Of a stretch of DNA of 63,370 nucleotides, positions 34,263-43,586 are shown in pieces; position 1 is the stretch's first letter; each line of letters starts with the position of its first letter. The notes under the pieces were generated by a model. That model ran no database searches, was not told where the DNA came from, and saw only the letters and a list, made by a program, of their open reading frames with translations. This stretch comes from CAILUG01 sp038125665. Lineage in GTDB: Bacteria; Pseudomonadota; Gammaproteobacteria; Pseudomonadales; Pseudohongiellaceae. The translations under genes were made by a program, and so were the position numbers. The stretch is from the NCBI GenBank assembly GCA_038125665.1, contig JAYPEI010000009.1, positions 1 to 63,370 on the forward strand, read 5' to 3'.

Positions 34263-35840
34263 ATGACGACTACACACGCACACGATGATCACCATCATGG
34301 ACCAGCTAAAGGAGTTACTCGCTGGTTGTATACAACAAACCATAAGGACATCGGCTCCATGTACTTATGGTTCAGCTTCGCAATGTTTCTACTAGGCGGG
34401 TTGTTCGCACTAGTAATACGCGCAGAGCTTTTCCAACCAGGCCTCCAATTCGTAGACCCGGACTTTTTCAATCAGATGACCACCATGCATGGCCTCGTCA
34501 TGGTCTTTGGTGCAGTTATGCCTGCTTTTGTGGGCTTAGCCAACTGGATGGTACCAATGATGATTGGTGCCCCTGATATGGCTCTGCCTCGCATGAATAA
34601 TTGGAGTTTCTGGATACTGCCTTTTGCTTTTGCAATGCTTACCTCTACACTGTTTATGGAGTCTGGCGCGCCTAATTATGGCTGGACTTTCTATGCTCCC
34701 TTGTCAACGACATATGCGCCGAGCTCTGTAACTTATTTCATCTTTGCGATTCATATTATGGGGGCGTCCTCAATAATGGGTTCTATCAACATCATTGCGA
34801 CTATCTTAAATATGCGCGCTCCTGGTATGACTCTAATGAAAATGCCATTGTTTGTCTGGACTTGGTTAATCACAGCCTATCTGCTTCTAGCAGTGATGCC
34901 TGTTTTGGCTGGTGTAGTTACAATGATGCTCTTTGATATACATTTTGGCTCAAGTTTCTTCAGTGCTGCCGGTGGTGGTGACCCGGTGCTGTTCCAACAT
35001 GTTTTCTGGTTCTTTGGTCACCCAGAAGTTTATATCATGATCCTCCCTGCTTTTGGAGTGATTTCAGAAATCGTACCAACATTTAGCCGTAAGAAGCTTT
35101 TTGGTTATGACTCAATGGTCTATGCAACTTCATCAATTGCGTTTTTGTCTTTTATTGTTTGGGCCCACCACATGTTTACTACAGGCATGCCATTAGCAGG
35201 TGAACTCTTCTTCATGTACTCCACCATGCTTATTGCTGTACCAACAGGTGTTAAAGTTTTTAACTGGATTACAACCATGTACAAGGGCTCAATTACTTTT
35301 GAAGTGCCTATGCTCTTTTCAATTGCGTTCATTGTGTTGTTCACTCTTGGTGGTTTCACTGGGTTGATGCTAGCGATCGCTCCAGCAGATTTTCAATACC
35401 ACGATACCTATTTCGTAGTTGCCCACTTTCATTATGTGTTGGTTCCCGGGGCAATCTTTTCGTTAATGGCAGCAGCATACTATTGGCTGCCTAAGTGGAC
35501 AGGCAACATGTACAATGAAACACTTGGCAAGTTGCATTTCTGGTTGTCGTTCATAGGTATCAATGTTCTGTTCTTTCCTCAGCATTTTTTAGGGCTCTCA
35601 GGAATGCCGCGTCGTATTCCAGACTATGCTTTACAGTTTGCTGATTTCAACATGATTTCATCCATTGGTGCCTTTATCTTTGGTTTTAGCCAATTGTTGT
35701 TCTTGTTTATCGTGGTGAAAACGGTGATGGGTGGTAAGAGGGCTACTAATCGAGTATGGGATGGAGCTAAGGGGCTGGAGTGGACAGTACCTTCACCAGC
35801 GCCTTATCACACATTCACGACACCTCCCAAAATCGATTAA
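34263..35840 (+). CDS. coxA: Cytochrome c oxidase subunit I
   Basis: A 525-residue heme-copper oxidase core subunit with 12 membrane helices. Visible ligands are HG in TMHGLVMVFG (heme a), HPEVY with the cross-linked His-Tyr (CuB), HHMFTTGMP and VVAHFHYVL (CuB/heme a3). This is an A-family aa3-type enzyme by the HPEVY and K/D-channel context. The N-terminus is His-rich (TTHAHDDHHHG). Confidence 0.98.
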   Translation: MTTTHAHDDHHHGPAKGVTRWLYTTNHKDIGSMYLWFSFAMFLLGGLFALVIRAELFQPGLQFVDPDFFNQMTTMHGLVMVFGAVMPAFVGLANWMVPMMIGAPDMALPRMNNWSFWILPFAFAMLTSTLFMESGAPNYGWTFYAPLSTTYAPSSVTYFIFAIHIMGASSIMGSINIIATILNMRAPGMTLMKMPLFVWTWLITAYLLLAVMPVLAGVVTMMLFDIHFGSSFFSAAGGGDPVLFQHVFWFFGHPEVYIMILPAFGVISEIVPTFSRKKLFGYDSMVYATSSIAFLSFIVWAHHMFTTGMPLAGELFFMYSTMLIAVPTGVKVFNWITTMYKGSITFEVPMLFSIAFIVLFTLGGFTGLMLAIAPADFQYHDTYFVVAHFHYVLVPGAIFSLMAAAYYWLPKWTGNMYNETLGKLHFWLSFIGINVLFFPQHFLGLSGMPRRIPDYALQFADFNMISSIGAFIFGFSQLLFLFIVVKTVMGGKRATNRVWDGAKGLEWTVPSPAPYHTFTTPPKID

Positions 35841-35868
35841 CACTTGATTTGCAGAGAATAGTAAACCG

Positions 35869-36447
35869 ATGAGCTTAACTCAAAAATCTTATCAGCGTAA
35901 CAACCAGAGGCTTTTAAGCAAGTTGTCGTTAACCGCTGTGGGAATGTTCGCATTCGGGTTCTTACTAGTACCTCTTTATGATGTATTTTGTGAAGTTACT
36001 GGCCTTAATGGAAAGACTGGTAGCAAAACACAATATGTAGCAGAGGAAGTCACAATAGATGAATCACGAGAGATAACTGTTCAATTCTCAACGCGAAATA
36101 ATGTGAGTATGTCCTGGGAATTCAAACCGGGGTTAAGACAAATTAAAGTTAACCCAGGCGCTCTTAATGAAGTTGCTTTTTACGCAAAAAATTCAGAGAA
36201 GCGCAAAATGATTGCTCAAGCAATTCCAAGTGTTAGCCCGTCAGAAGCAGCAGCGTATCTGCATAAAACAGAGTGCTTCTGTTTCAACCAGCAATCTTTG
36301 GATCCAGGAGAGGAGATTTATATGCCTCTCATGTTTTATCTGGACACAGATCTACCAAGGCACATCACAAAGCTAACATTGTCTTATACGCTTTTTGATG
36401 TCACTGATAACTTTATAAATTCCCGTACTGCGGTGTCGGCTAATTAA
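35869..36447 (+). CDS. ctaG: Cytochrome c oxidase assembly protein CtaG (Cox11)
   Basis: A 192-residue copper chaperone that delivers copper to the CuB site of subunit I. It has one N-terminal membrane anchor (about 20-42). The periplasmic beta domain carries the copper-binding ECFCFNQQ motif and FYLDTDLP. It lies between coxA and coxC, as in Pseudomonas. Confidence 0.96.
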   Translation: MSLTQKSYQRNNQRLLSKLSLTAVGMFAFGFLLVPLYDVFCEVTGLNGKTGSKTQYVAEEVTIDESREITVQFSTRNNVSMSWEFKPGLRQIKVNPGALNEVAFYAKNSEKRKMIAQAIPSVSPSEAAAYLHKTECFCFNQQSLDPGEEIYMPLMFYLDTDLPRHITKLTLSYTLFDVTDNFINSRTAVSAN

Positions 36448-36462
36448 AATAAGGCGAGCATT

Positions 36463-37389
36463 ATGTCTGCAAGTCATGAAAACAAAGCACATGAAGTGTA
36501 TTACGTTCCGGAGCAATCAAAGTTTCCTATCTTCGCTTCATTCGGTATGTTCCTGATGGTTTATGGCCTGGGGTCGGTTCTGAATGATACCAAGGCAGGT
36601 GTAGAAGCAGATTTTTCAACATTTCTTGCCATAGCTGGCTTTCTAGTCCTTGCTCTGACTCTCTTCAGTTGGTTCTCAACTCAGATAACTGAAAATCACC
36701 AAGGACTCCCGGGACCACAACTAAAGCGTTCCTATGTTCTAGGGATGTACTGGTTTATCTTTTCTGAAGTGATGTTCTTCTGTGCGTTCTTTGGTGCACT
36801 TTTCTATGTAAGGACTCTTTCGGTACCCTGGCTAGGTGGTGAAGGTGAGAAAGGTGTGACTAACATGCTATGGGAAGGTTTTCAGGCGAGCTGGCCTTTA
36901 ATTGAGAACCCTAATTCACAACTGTTTACAAATCCACATGAGTCTATGGAATGGCCTGGTCTGGCAGGGTTGTCAGGCTACCTACCACTTTGGAATACTA
37001 TTCTTCTCCTTACTTCATCTGTTACTGTACATGTCGCTCACACAGCCCTGAAAGAGGATCAACGTAAACCGTTGACCATATGGTTGGCTATCACCGTGGC
37101 GTTAGGAATTGTCTTTCTTTTCCTGCAAGTTGAAGAATATATTCATGCCTATCACGAGTTAGGTCTTACTCTAGACTCAGGGATTTATGGTTCGACTTTC
37201 TTTTTATTAACAGGATTCCATGGATTCCATGTCACACTGGGTGCATTTATGCTTGCAGTGATGCTTGGCAGAGTGATGCGTGGACACTTTAAGCCTGAGG
37301 ACCATTTTGGGTTTGAAGCGGCATCGTGGTACTGGCACTTCGTAGATGTTGTGTGGGTATGTCTGTTCCTTTTTGTCTATATATTCTAG
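36463..37389 (+). CDS. coxC: Cytochrome c oxidase subunit III
   Basis: A 308-residue membrane subunit III. Conserved FIFSEVMFFCAFFGALF and LTGFHGFHVTLG segments and the terminal WYWHFVDVVWVCLF are present. It ends ten bases before the opposing DUF2909 gene. Confidence 0.97.
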   Translation: MSASHENKAHEVYYVPEQSKFPIFASFGMFLMVYGLGSVLNDTKAGVEADFSTFLAIAGFLVLALTLFSWFSTQITENHQGLPGPQLKRSYVLGMYWFIFSEVMFFCAFFGALFYVRTLSVPWLGGEGEKGVTNMLWEGFQASWPLIENPNSQLFTNPHESMEWPGLAGLSGYLPLWNTILLLTSSVTVHVAHTALKEDQRKPLTIWLAITVALGIVFLFLQVEEYIHAYHELGLTLDSGIYGSTFFLLTGFHGFHVTLGAFMLAVMLGRVMRGHFKPEDHFGFEAASWYWHFVDVVWVCLFLFVYIF

Positions 37390-37399
37390 GAGTCAGTTA

Positions 37400-37639
37400 C
37401 TACTCTACCGATACAGAATCAGACGACGCTCTCCGGTGCCAGGGAGCGTCAAGGCCGAGCTCTCCAGTAATAATCCCATATACCAAGGTGATAACAAGCA
37501 AAACTGCGAAACTAATACGTACACCTAAAGCGTATAAGGTGCGCTTGCTTCGTCCTTGATCTTTAAAAAAGAAAATTGCTCCGGAAGCTAAGCTAACCAG
37601 CACACCGACTAGGAAAAAAACTATTAGAAATTTCAGCAT
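37400..37639 (-). CDS. Twin-transmembrane DUF2909 family protein
   Basis: A 79-residue protein with two membrane helices (about 3-25 and 38-60) split by a basic loop (KDQGRSKRTLYALGVR). It matches the DUF2909 family that sits, reversed, between coxC and surf1 in Pseudomonas. The ATG at 37639 gives the family start MLKFLIV; the frame is open to 37702. Function is unknown; the fixed position suggests a link to oxidase assembly. Confidence 0.85.
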   Translation of the reverse strand: MLKFLIVFFLVGVLVSLASGAIFFFKDQGRSKRTLYALGVRISFAVLLVITLVYGIITGELGLDAPWHRRASSDSVSVE

Positions 37640-37843
37640 GATGGAATCCTTTTCAAGGAGCAAAGTGTAAACTATTGTCTTAAGCATCGCGAGCCAAAAC
37701 ATGGACCTTGATTATTGGGGTGCTCACCTCTTTATCGCTGAAAGCGAACTAAAGTTGAAACTGTGGGTGTCCTAGAAGGTAGTAAACCGTGAGGGTCTTA
37801 AAAAGCCAATAGGATAAGTCAAAGCAAGAAAAAAGAGGTTTAA

Positions 37844-38557
37844 TTGTTGAAGTTTAGCTGGAATTGGAAGTTAGCACTTTTTGTTGCTTGCCTGCTTGTA
37901 ATACTCCTGCGCCTTGGTTTCTGGCAACTAGATAGAGAAGAAGAAAAAGCAGCATTGCAGTCATTACTTAATGAACGTCTTGCCCAGCCGACAGAACCAT
38001 TGGATACGTTTTCTGATGAAGTAGATTTGCTATATCGGCAGGTTGAAGTTACTGGGAAATTTGATAACCAGCATCTTTTTTTTCTAGATAACCGTGTTAG
38101 TAAAGGCCAAGTTGGTTTTGAAGTTCTACAACCTTTGCTTGCAAGCACTGGGGATTGGCTACTGGTGAATCGTGGATTCATACCACAAGGCCCTACTCGT
38201 CAAGAGCTGCCGATTCCAATGTTGTTTGATGAAGAGGTACGGCTACAAGGTTATCTCTACACATCACTTAGTGAGACAATGACTCTAGGGGACATTACGC
38301 CTACCCCTGGCTGGCCCAAGATAATTCAGGTAGTGAAAATTGATCAATTGTCGATATTGAGTGAAAACACCAACCAAGTTATTAATGCTGAACTGCGTCT
38401 TGCAGATCAAAGTCCTGGAGTATTAGAACGGAATTGGACACTTATCAATACGACTCCAGAAAAGCACTTCGGTTATGCAATGCAATGGTTTTCTATGGCA
38501 ATAGCTTTAGTAGCGCTGTCCCTTTGGCAAAGTTTCAAAAAATCTGACAATGAATAA
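37844..38557 (+). CDS. SURF1-family cytochrome oxidase assembly protein
   Basis: A 237-residue SURF1/Shy1 protein with the expected two membrane helices at the ends (about 8-28 and 215-232) and a periplasmic domain between them. Conserved GFWQLDR, LLVNRGFIP and YAMQWFSMA are visible. It helps insert heme a into subunit I. The start is TTG (37844 or 37847) behind AGAGG. Confidence 0.92.
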   Translation: MLKFSWNWKLALFVACLLVILLRLGFWQLDREEEKAALQSLLNERLAQPTEPLDTFSDEVDLLYRQVEVTGKFDNQHLFFLDNRVSKGQVGFEVLQPLLASTGDWLLVNRGFIPQGPTRQELPIPMLFDEEVRLQGYLYTSLSETMTLGDITPTPGWPKIIQVVKIDQLSILSENTNQVINAELRLADQSPGVLERNWTLINTTPEKHFGYAMQWFSMAIALVALSLWQSFKKSDNE

Positions 38558-38579
38558 AACTTACAAAATAAGGTAGTCT

Positions 38580-39215
38580 ATGATGGATAAGAATCAGGCT
38601 AAACTTACGTTTCTCTTGTTGAGTACGCTGCTACCTATAATAGCTGCAACTTTGTTTTTTCGTATGATGAGTGAGAATGGGGTCTCCAGAACAAGTAATA
38701 ATGGAGTACTAATAAATCCTGTCTTAGATTTGGTGAGCCTTCAGTTAACAATCAATGGTACTCCAGCCTACAAAAGTTTTGATGAACTCACATATGGTGT
38801 TAGACCTGCGGACTACCAAGCAAGACCTTGGCAATTGTTATACATGACCTCAACCGGCTGTGACGATATCTGTATGGATAGACTGCAACTACTTCGTCAA
38901 ATCCATATTCGTTTGGGTCGAGAATCTGATAGAGTTGAACGTGTATTGGTGAACATCAGTAATTACGCACTCGATACCAACTTGAAGTCAGTGCTACAAA
39001 CTAAATTCCCAGCTATGAGACTCTTACATGGAGACCCCTCGATATTGACTCAAATCTTATCACCAAGTGCTGGAGATCAAGACCCCGTAAAAGCTGGATA
39101 TATTTACGTAGCCGACCCTGTAGGTAACGTTATGTTATATTTCACTCCAGAAAATAATCCAGAACAAATACTTAGTGATCTCGATAAATTACTAGGTAGA
39201 AGCAGCTTGGGCTAG
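38580..39215 (+). CDS. SCO-like thioredoxin-fold protein of the cox cluster (PA0111-like position)
   Basis: A 211-residue protein with one N-terminal anchor (about 10-28) and a periplasmic domain. It has a SCO-like CDDIC (Cys-x3-Cys) in TSTGCDDICMDRLQ at about residues 98-102. The histidine that SCO proteins use as third copper ligand is not evident. The unnamed Pseudomonas gene between surf1 and ctaA holds the same place. A role in copper or thiol handling for the oxidase is inferred. Confidence 0.75.
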   Translation: MMDKNQAKLTFLLLSTLLPIIAATLFFRMMSENGVSRTSNNGVLINPVLDLVSLQLTINGTPAYKSFDELTYGVRPADYQARPWQLLYMTSTGCDDICMDRLQLLRQIHIRLGRESDRVERVLVNISNYALDTNLKSVLQTKFPAMRLLHGDPSILTQILSPSAGDQDPVKAGYIYVADPVGNVMLYFTPENNPEQILSDLDKLLGRSSLG

Positions 39216-39248
39216 TAACTGTCCAGAACAGAGAGAAAGAGAGAAGAT

Positions 39249-40262
39249 ATGTCAGCATTACCAACCTATAAGTTAGTAAGATTTGCAGTGGTCCTGGCGT
39301 TTTCGGTTGTTGTTTTAGGTGCATTTACACGGTTAATGGATGCTGGGCTGGGTTGTCCTGATTGGCCAGGTTGTTATGGTCACCTTTGGATGCCGCAGAC
39401 AGAGTCTGAAATCGCTAGCGCCAGTGACGCTTATCCGCTAATGCCATTTGAATTCGATAAAGCGTGGCCAGAGGTTGTCCACAGGTATTTTGCAGGCTCA
39501 CTAGGACTGATCATTTTGGCTATTACTATAGGCGCATGGCGTAACCGCTCTGCACAACAGCCCCTGTTACTACCAATATTTCTACTTGTGTTAGTAATCA
39601 TTCAAGCTGCCTTTGGCATGTGGACTGTGACCTTAAACTTATGGCCTCAAGTAGTCACAGGTCATTTATTAGGAGGTTTTACTACACTCACGTTGCTTTG
39701 GTTATTAAGACTTCGCTTACAAAACCAGCCATGGCCGACACCTTCTGTACCATTAGTATACTGGCAGAGCCTACGCCGATTTTCATTAGTCGGGCTTTTG
39801 CTAGTTATTGTGCAAATTCTATTGGGTGGTTGGACCAGTACAAATTATGCTGCTTTGGCTTGTCCCGATTTACCTACTTGTCAAGGAAGCTGGTGGCCTA
39901 GAGCAGATTTTTCAACTGGTTTCAATTTTGCTCAAGAAATTGGTCCCAATTATTTGGGTGGGCAAATGGATGCTCCAGCAAGGGTAGCGATCCATCTTAC
40001 TCATCGTATTGGTGCTGTTGTAGTAACCGGCTATTTGATCTTTTTATTAAACAGACTCTACAGAGTATCAGGTGGTTGGGCTCTACGCAGACAGGCAAAA
40101 ATCATTGCTGTGGTGCTCGCTTTACAGGTTTCTTTAGGGATCTCAAATGTCTATTTCGAATTACCTCTGTGGGTGGCAGTAGCACATAATGCCGTTGGCG
40201 CTTTGTTACTAATGTCGATGGTAAGTTTGAATTATCATCTATATCGAGCAACTCAAAGTTAA
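39249..40262 (+). CDS. ctaA: Heme A synthase (CtaA/COX15)
   Basis: A 337-residue membrane protein with eight predicted helices that oxidises heme O to heme A. Conserved TRLMDAGLGCPDWPGCYG near the N-terminus, EVVHRYFAG with a heme-ligand His, and HLTHRIGA in the second half are visible. Its substrate enzyme, heme O synthase (ctaB/cyoE), normally lies next to it but is not found here. Confidence 0.95.
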   Translation: MSALPTYKLVRFAVVLAFSVVVLGAFTRLMDAGLGCPDWPGCYGHLWMPQTESEIASASDAYPLMPFEFDKAWPEVVHRYFAGSLGLIILAITIGAWRNRSAQQPLLLPIFLLVLVIIQAAFGMWTVTLNLWPQVVTGHLLGGFTTLTLLWLLRLRLQNQPWPTPSVPLVYWQSLRRFSLVGLLLVIVQILLGGWTSTNYAALACPDLPTCQGSWWPRADFSTGFNFAQEIGPNYLGGQMDAPARVAIHLTHRIGAVVVTGYLIFLLNRLYRVSGGWALRRQAKIIAVVLALQVSLGISNVYFELPLWVAVAHNAVGALLLMSMVSLNYHLYRATQS

Positions 40263-40281
40263 ACGCTATAGAGGGTGCCTA

Positions 40282-40947
40282 ATGAACAAGGGTGTTATCA
40301 GAACCATTATTATTTGCACAGTATTCATGGCCGCAGTGCTTGGCTTAACTGCCCATAGAATACTGACGCCAACTGTGCTGACTCACGAGCAGCTTAATGA
40401 CTTAGGGCTTTTTACATACGAAGTTCCCAAAAAGTTAGCAGACTTCTCCCTGAAGCGTAGTGATGGTACCTCACTGACTAAAATAGACTTACGCAATCAA
40501 TGGACACTACTGTACTTTGGTTATACATACTGTCCTGATATTTGTCCCATTACAATGGCTGTAATTTCACAGTTTGATGAAGAACTCCAAAAAGTTGACC
40601 CAGCATTATCTACTGTGATGCAGGTTGTGTTTATCTCAGTCGACCCTGAGCGGGACAGCCCTGAGCAACTAAGTAAATATGTTCAATATTTTGGTGAAGA
40701 CTACATCGGCGCTACAGGCGACTTTGCCGATTTATTTAAACTTGCAAGGCAGTTAAATATTGCTTTTGGTTATATTCCCGAGGGCGATGAAGGTGACTAT
40801 CTAGTGAATCACAGCGGAGAATTGGTACTAATAAATCCATATGGTGATTATGCAGGTTTCTTCAAGGCACCTCAGAACCCTGAACAAATGCTGGAATCTT
40901 TTCAGTCACTAGTTAGAGAGTGGGAAGCGAAAGACTTTGCTAATTAA
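40282..40947 (+). CDS. SCO1/SenC-family copper chaperone
   Basis: A 221-residue anchored thioredoxin-fold protein needed for CuA assembly. The copper motif is YCPDIC (C-x3-C) in the mid-N-terminal part. The distal ligand His is in the VNHSGE region, about 175 residues in. Its 3' end overlaps the convergent znuB by eight bases. Confidence 0.94.
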   Translation: MNKGVIRTIIICTVFMAAVLGLTAHRILTPTVLTHEQLNDLGLFTYEVPKKLADFSLKRSDGTSLTKIDLRNQWTLLYFGYTYCPDICPITMAVISQFDEELQKVDPALSTVMQVVFISVDPERDSPEQLSKYVQYFGEDYIGATGDFADLFKLARQLNIAFGYIPEGDEGDYLVNHSGELVLINPYGDYAGFFKAPQNPEQMLESFQSLVREWEAKDFAN

Positions 40948-41722
40948 CACTTTTAGTTAAGTTGACTGCTGCAAAAAATAGCCCTGCGGCAACCACTATG
41001 CTGGGTCCAGTTGGTGTATCCAGCCACCAAGAAGCTGCTATACCAGTTAGCACAGCCAGCATGCCAAATGTGGATGCCAGCACTGCCATCTGTAAAGGAG
41101 ATCGTGCCATAAAGCGCGCTGTTGCAGGTGGAATAACTAAAAGTGCGGTAATTAGGAGGATTCCTACTACTTTCATGGCAACAGCAACCATCAGAGCAAG
41201 CATCATCATCATTAGCATTCGTAGTCTCGAAACGGGAAGACCTTCTACTTGTGCCAATTCTTGATGCAAAGTGACTGATATTAAAGAGCGCCAGTATCTT
41301 GATATAAGGAAAAGAGTAAATACACAGCTTGCTCCCAACCATAGAAGATCGTCCACACCGACTGCTAGAAGGTCACCAAAGAGATAGGCCATTAAGTCGA
41401 CACGCAGATCACTTAAACTGAGTGTTACAAGACCCAAAGCTAGGGATGCATGAGCAAGAATACCTAGGGCAGTATCCGACGCCAGCACTTGTTTTCGTTC
41501 AAGTAAAAGTAGTAATCCAGCAATCGAAGCTGCAGTGATCAGAACAGTGAGGGTCAGATTTAGCTCTAACAACAAGCCTATTGAAATTCCTAATAAAGCA
41601 GAATGAGCTAGAGTATCTCCAAAATAAGCCATACGACGCCAAACAATAAAACAGCCCAAGGGGCCTGCTGCAATGGCTAGCAGGAGTCCTGCTATAACAG
41701 CACGCCAAAGAAAATCCATCAT
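40940..41722 (-). CDS. znuB: Zinc ABC transporter permease ZnuB
   Basis: A 260-residue ABC-3 family permease with about eight membrane helices; it opens MMDFLWRAVIAGLLLA and has the family GDTLAHSALLGIS segment. Its ATG overlaps the znuC stop by four bases. It imports zinc with ZnuC and ZnuA. Confidence 0.95.
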   Translation of the reverse strand: MMDFLWRAVIAGLLLAIAAGPLGCFIVWRRMAYFGDTLAHSALLGISIGLLLELNLTLTVLITAASIAGLLLLLERKQVLASDTALGILAHASLALGLVTLSLSDLRVDLMAYLFGDLLAVGVDDLLWLGASCVFTLFLISRYWRSLISVTLHQELAQVEGLPVSRLRMLMMMMLALMVAVAMKVVGILLITALLVIPPATARFMARSPLQMAVLASTFGMLAVLTGIAASWWLDTPTGPSIVVAAGLFFAAVNLTKSVN

Positions 41723-42555
41723 GCTTGTTTGTCCTGAGTATGCTGAGCATGCTCATGAACTGAGTGAGATTCGGAGTCATGATCACAAATAACCTCACCA
41801 GTAAGGTTGTGATGGTGATCATGATGGTGAGTATAGACAGCCATAGCATCTACGCCTCTTTTACCGAAGAGTTCACGGTACGAAGGGTCATTGGATACTG
41901 TTTCAGGATGACCGTGACAACATACGTGCTGGTTTAAGCAGATTACCTCGTCGGTAGCAGACATGACTAGATGTAGATCATGGCTTATCATTAACACTGC
42001 ACAGCTAAGCTCATCGCGTAATTTTGATATGAGATTATAGAGCTCCGCTTGACCACTCAAGTCCACTCCTTGGGTAGGTTCGTCAAGGACTAATAATTCC
42101 GGTTTATGGAGTAGTGCTCTAGCAAGTAGGACACGTTGCAACTCGCCACCACTCAGCGCTTGTAAGCGAGAATCTTTTAAGTCTGTCGCAGCGACTTGTT
42201 TAAGTACATTGGTGACATCGTTTGTTGTGGCGGCAGGAGATAGTTGGAGAAAATCTTCTACATTCAATGGTATGCTTGCATCTATATGAAGTTTTTGTGG
42301 CATGTAGCCAATTCGCAGACCATTTTTTCTTACTATAGTGCCTTCAGTAGGAGTAAGTAGCCCCAGAGCGAGTTTCACTAACGTAGTTTTTCCTGCACCG
42401 TTGGGGCCAATCAGCGTAAGAATCTGACCAGTTTTCAGGGATAATTGAATATTTTCCAGAATGGACTTATTGCCAACGACGAAGTAAACGTCTGTCAGAC
42501 TTAGTAGAGGCTCACTTTGGATTGAGGTGTGGGATTTCATAGAGTCGTATATCAT
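41719..42555 (-). CDS. znuC: Zinc ABC transporter ATPase ZnuC
   Basis: A 278-residue ABC ATPase. Walker A is GPNGAGKTT, the signature LSGGELQRV and Walker B LLVLDEPTQG. The C-terminal ~40 residues are rich in His and Asp (THHHDHHHN, then scattered His), longer than in E. coli ZnuC. A start five codons in (42540) is possible. It is divergent from znuA across about 50 bases. Confidence 0.95.
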   Translation of the reverse strand: MIYDSMKSHTSIQSEPLLSLTDVYFVVGNKSILENIQLSLKTGQILTLIGPNGAGKTTLVKLALGLLTPTEGTIVRKNGLRIGYMPQKLHIDASIPLNVEDFLQLSPAATTNDVTNVLKQVAATDLKDSRLQALSGGELQRVLLARALLHKPELLVLDEPTQGVDLSGQAELYNLISKLRDELSCAVLMISHDLHLVMSATDEVICLNQHVCCHGHPETVSNDPSYRELFGKRGVDAMAVYTHHHDHHHNLTGEVICDHDSESHSVHEHAQHTQDKQA

Positions 42556-42607
42556 ACCATCTAAATCCCCTTTCAGTTACTCTCAAGCAAATTTGCATAG
42601 AGGCTCG

Positions 42608-43564
42608 ATGATTGTGATAAATCAATTCTACCCGCTCAAATATCACACCAAAGTAGTGGGTCGCACTTTTCTTATCTTCTACGCGCTTTGGCAGGCATCC
42701 TCTTATGTTAATGCACAAGAAGGAGAGGAGATAAAAGCACATACACAGCCAGCTTTAGTGGTGACAACAGTAAAACCTTTACAACATATTGCAGCAGCCA
42801 TCACTGCTGGGGTCAGTATGCCAGCCTTAGCCCCAGCATCTGCTCAAGATGCGCATGAATTAAGTCTAAGGCCGTCAGATCGAGAATTAATGGCGAAAGC
42901 AGATATCATTTTGTGGATTGGCCCTACTTTGGAGTTACCATTGCAGAGTATTCTGCTGGAGCGTTCTGCAGGTGTCATTACTTCGCAAGAACTGCCAGGG
43001 CTATTACTTATTCAGCGCGATGGAAAAATTGACCCACACCTTTGGCTTCACAGCGGAAACGCTCTGAAGATAGCTCAGGCTCTGACTTCACAACTTAGCT
43101 CGATTGACCCTAAGTTTCAGGCCAATTATGCGAAGAACCTCTCTCGATTTGAGCAGCGATTACAAAACATAGAAGCAGCAATCAAAGAAGCCTTCGCTGA
43201 ACACCCAGTAGCGGCTTGGGGTATCGATCATAACTCATTGGCATACCTACAGATGGAACAAGGCTGGCCAGAGGCACTAAGTTTACGCAGCGATGACAAT
43301 AACAAACCAGGGTTGAGGTCCTTAATGGCGTTTCGTCAACGTCTTCAGGAAAGTGGATTAAGATGTCTTTTAATTGAACCCTATTCAGACACTTCGGACT
43401 TATTGAATTCGTTAGATGTTTCGGCGCTACGTCTCGAACATATTGATGTATTAGGGTTGCAACGAGAGCCAGGAGAAGACTCCTACGCGTTATTTCTTCA
43501 AGACCTCACTAATGTGATCCAGCGCTGTGCTCGATTGTTAAACTCCAATGCAGACGAGCAATGA
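42608..43564 (+). CDS. znuA: Zinc ABC transporter substrate-binding protein ZnuA
   Basis: Periplasmic zinc-binding protein, 318 residues from the ATG at 42608 (GAGG just upstream). It has a signal-like hydrophobic stretch (about 20-37) ending VNAQ. Metal-ligand candidates are His in PLQHIAAA, DPHLWLH and GIDHNS. The His-rich loop found before the second ligand in E. coli ZnuA is missing. The frame is open back to 42527, but this part overlaps znuC. It ends just before polA. Confidence 0.9.
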   Translation: MIVINQFYPLKYHTKVVGRTFLIFYALWQASSYVNAQEGEEIKAHTQPALVVTTVKPLQHIAAAITAGVSMPALAPASAQDAHELSLRPSDRELMAKADIILWIGPTLELPLQSILLERSAGVITSQELPGLLLIQRDGKIDPHLWLHSGNALKIAQALTSQLSSIDPKFQANYAKNLSRFEQRLQNIEAAIKEAFAEHPVAAWGIDHNSLAYLQMEQGWPEALSLRSDDNNKPGLRSLMAFRQRLQESGLRCLLIEPYSDTSDLLNSLDVSALRLEHIDVLGLQREPGEDSYALFLQDLTNVIQRCARLLNSNADEQ

Positions 43565-43586
43565 AAATAGAGAATCGAGTAAAGTA

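Noticed and set aside
42547..42557. GTATATCATAC near the znuC start as a possible Zur operator
   Set aside because: Only a four-base inverted repeat; it does not match the longer Zur palindrome (GTTATA-n-TATAAC type).
43548..43586. Upstream ATG giving polA 13 extra residues
   Set aside because: It overlaps the znuA end; the ATG at 43587 has a purine-rich site and gives the family N-terminus.
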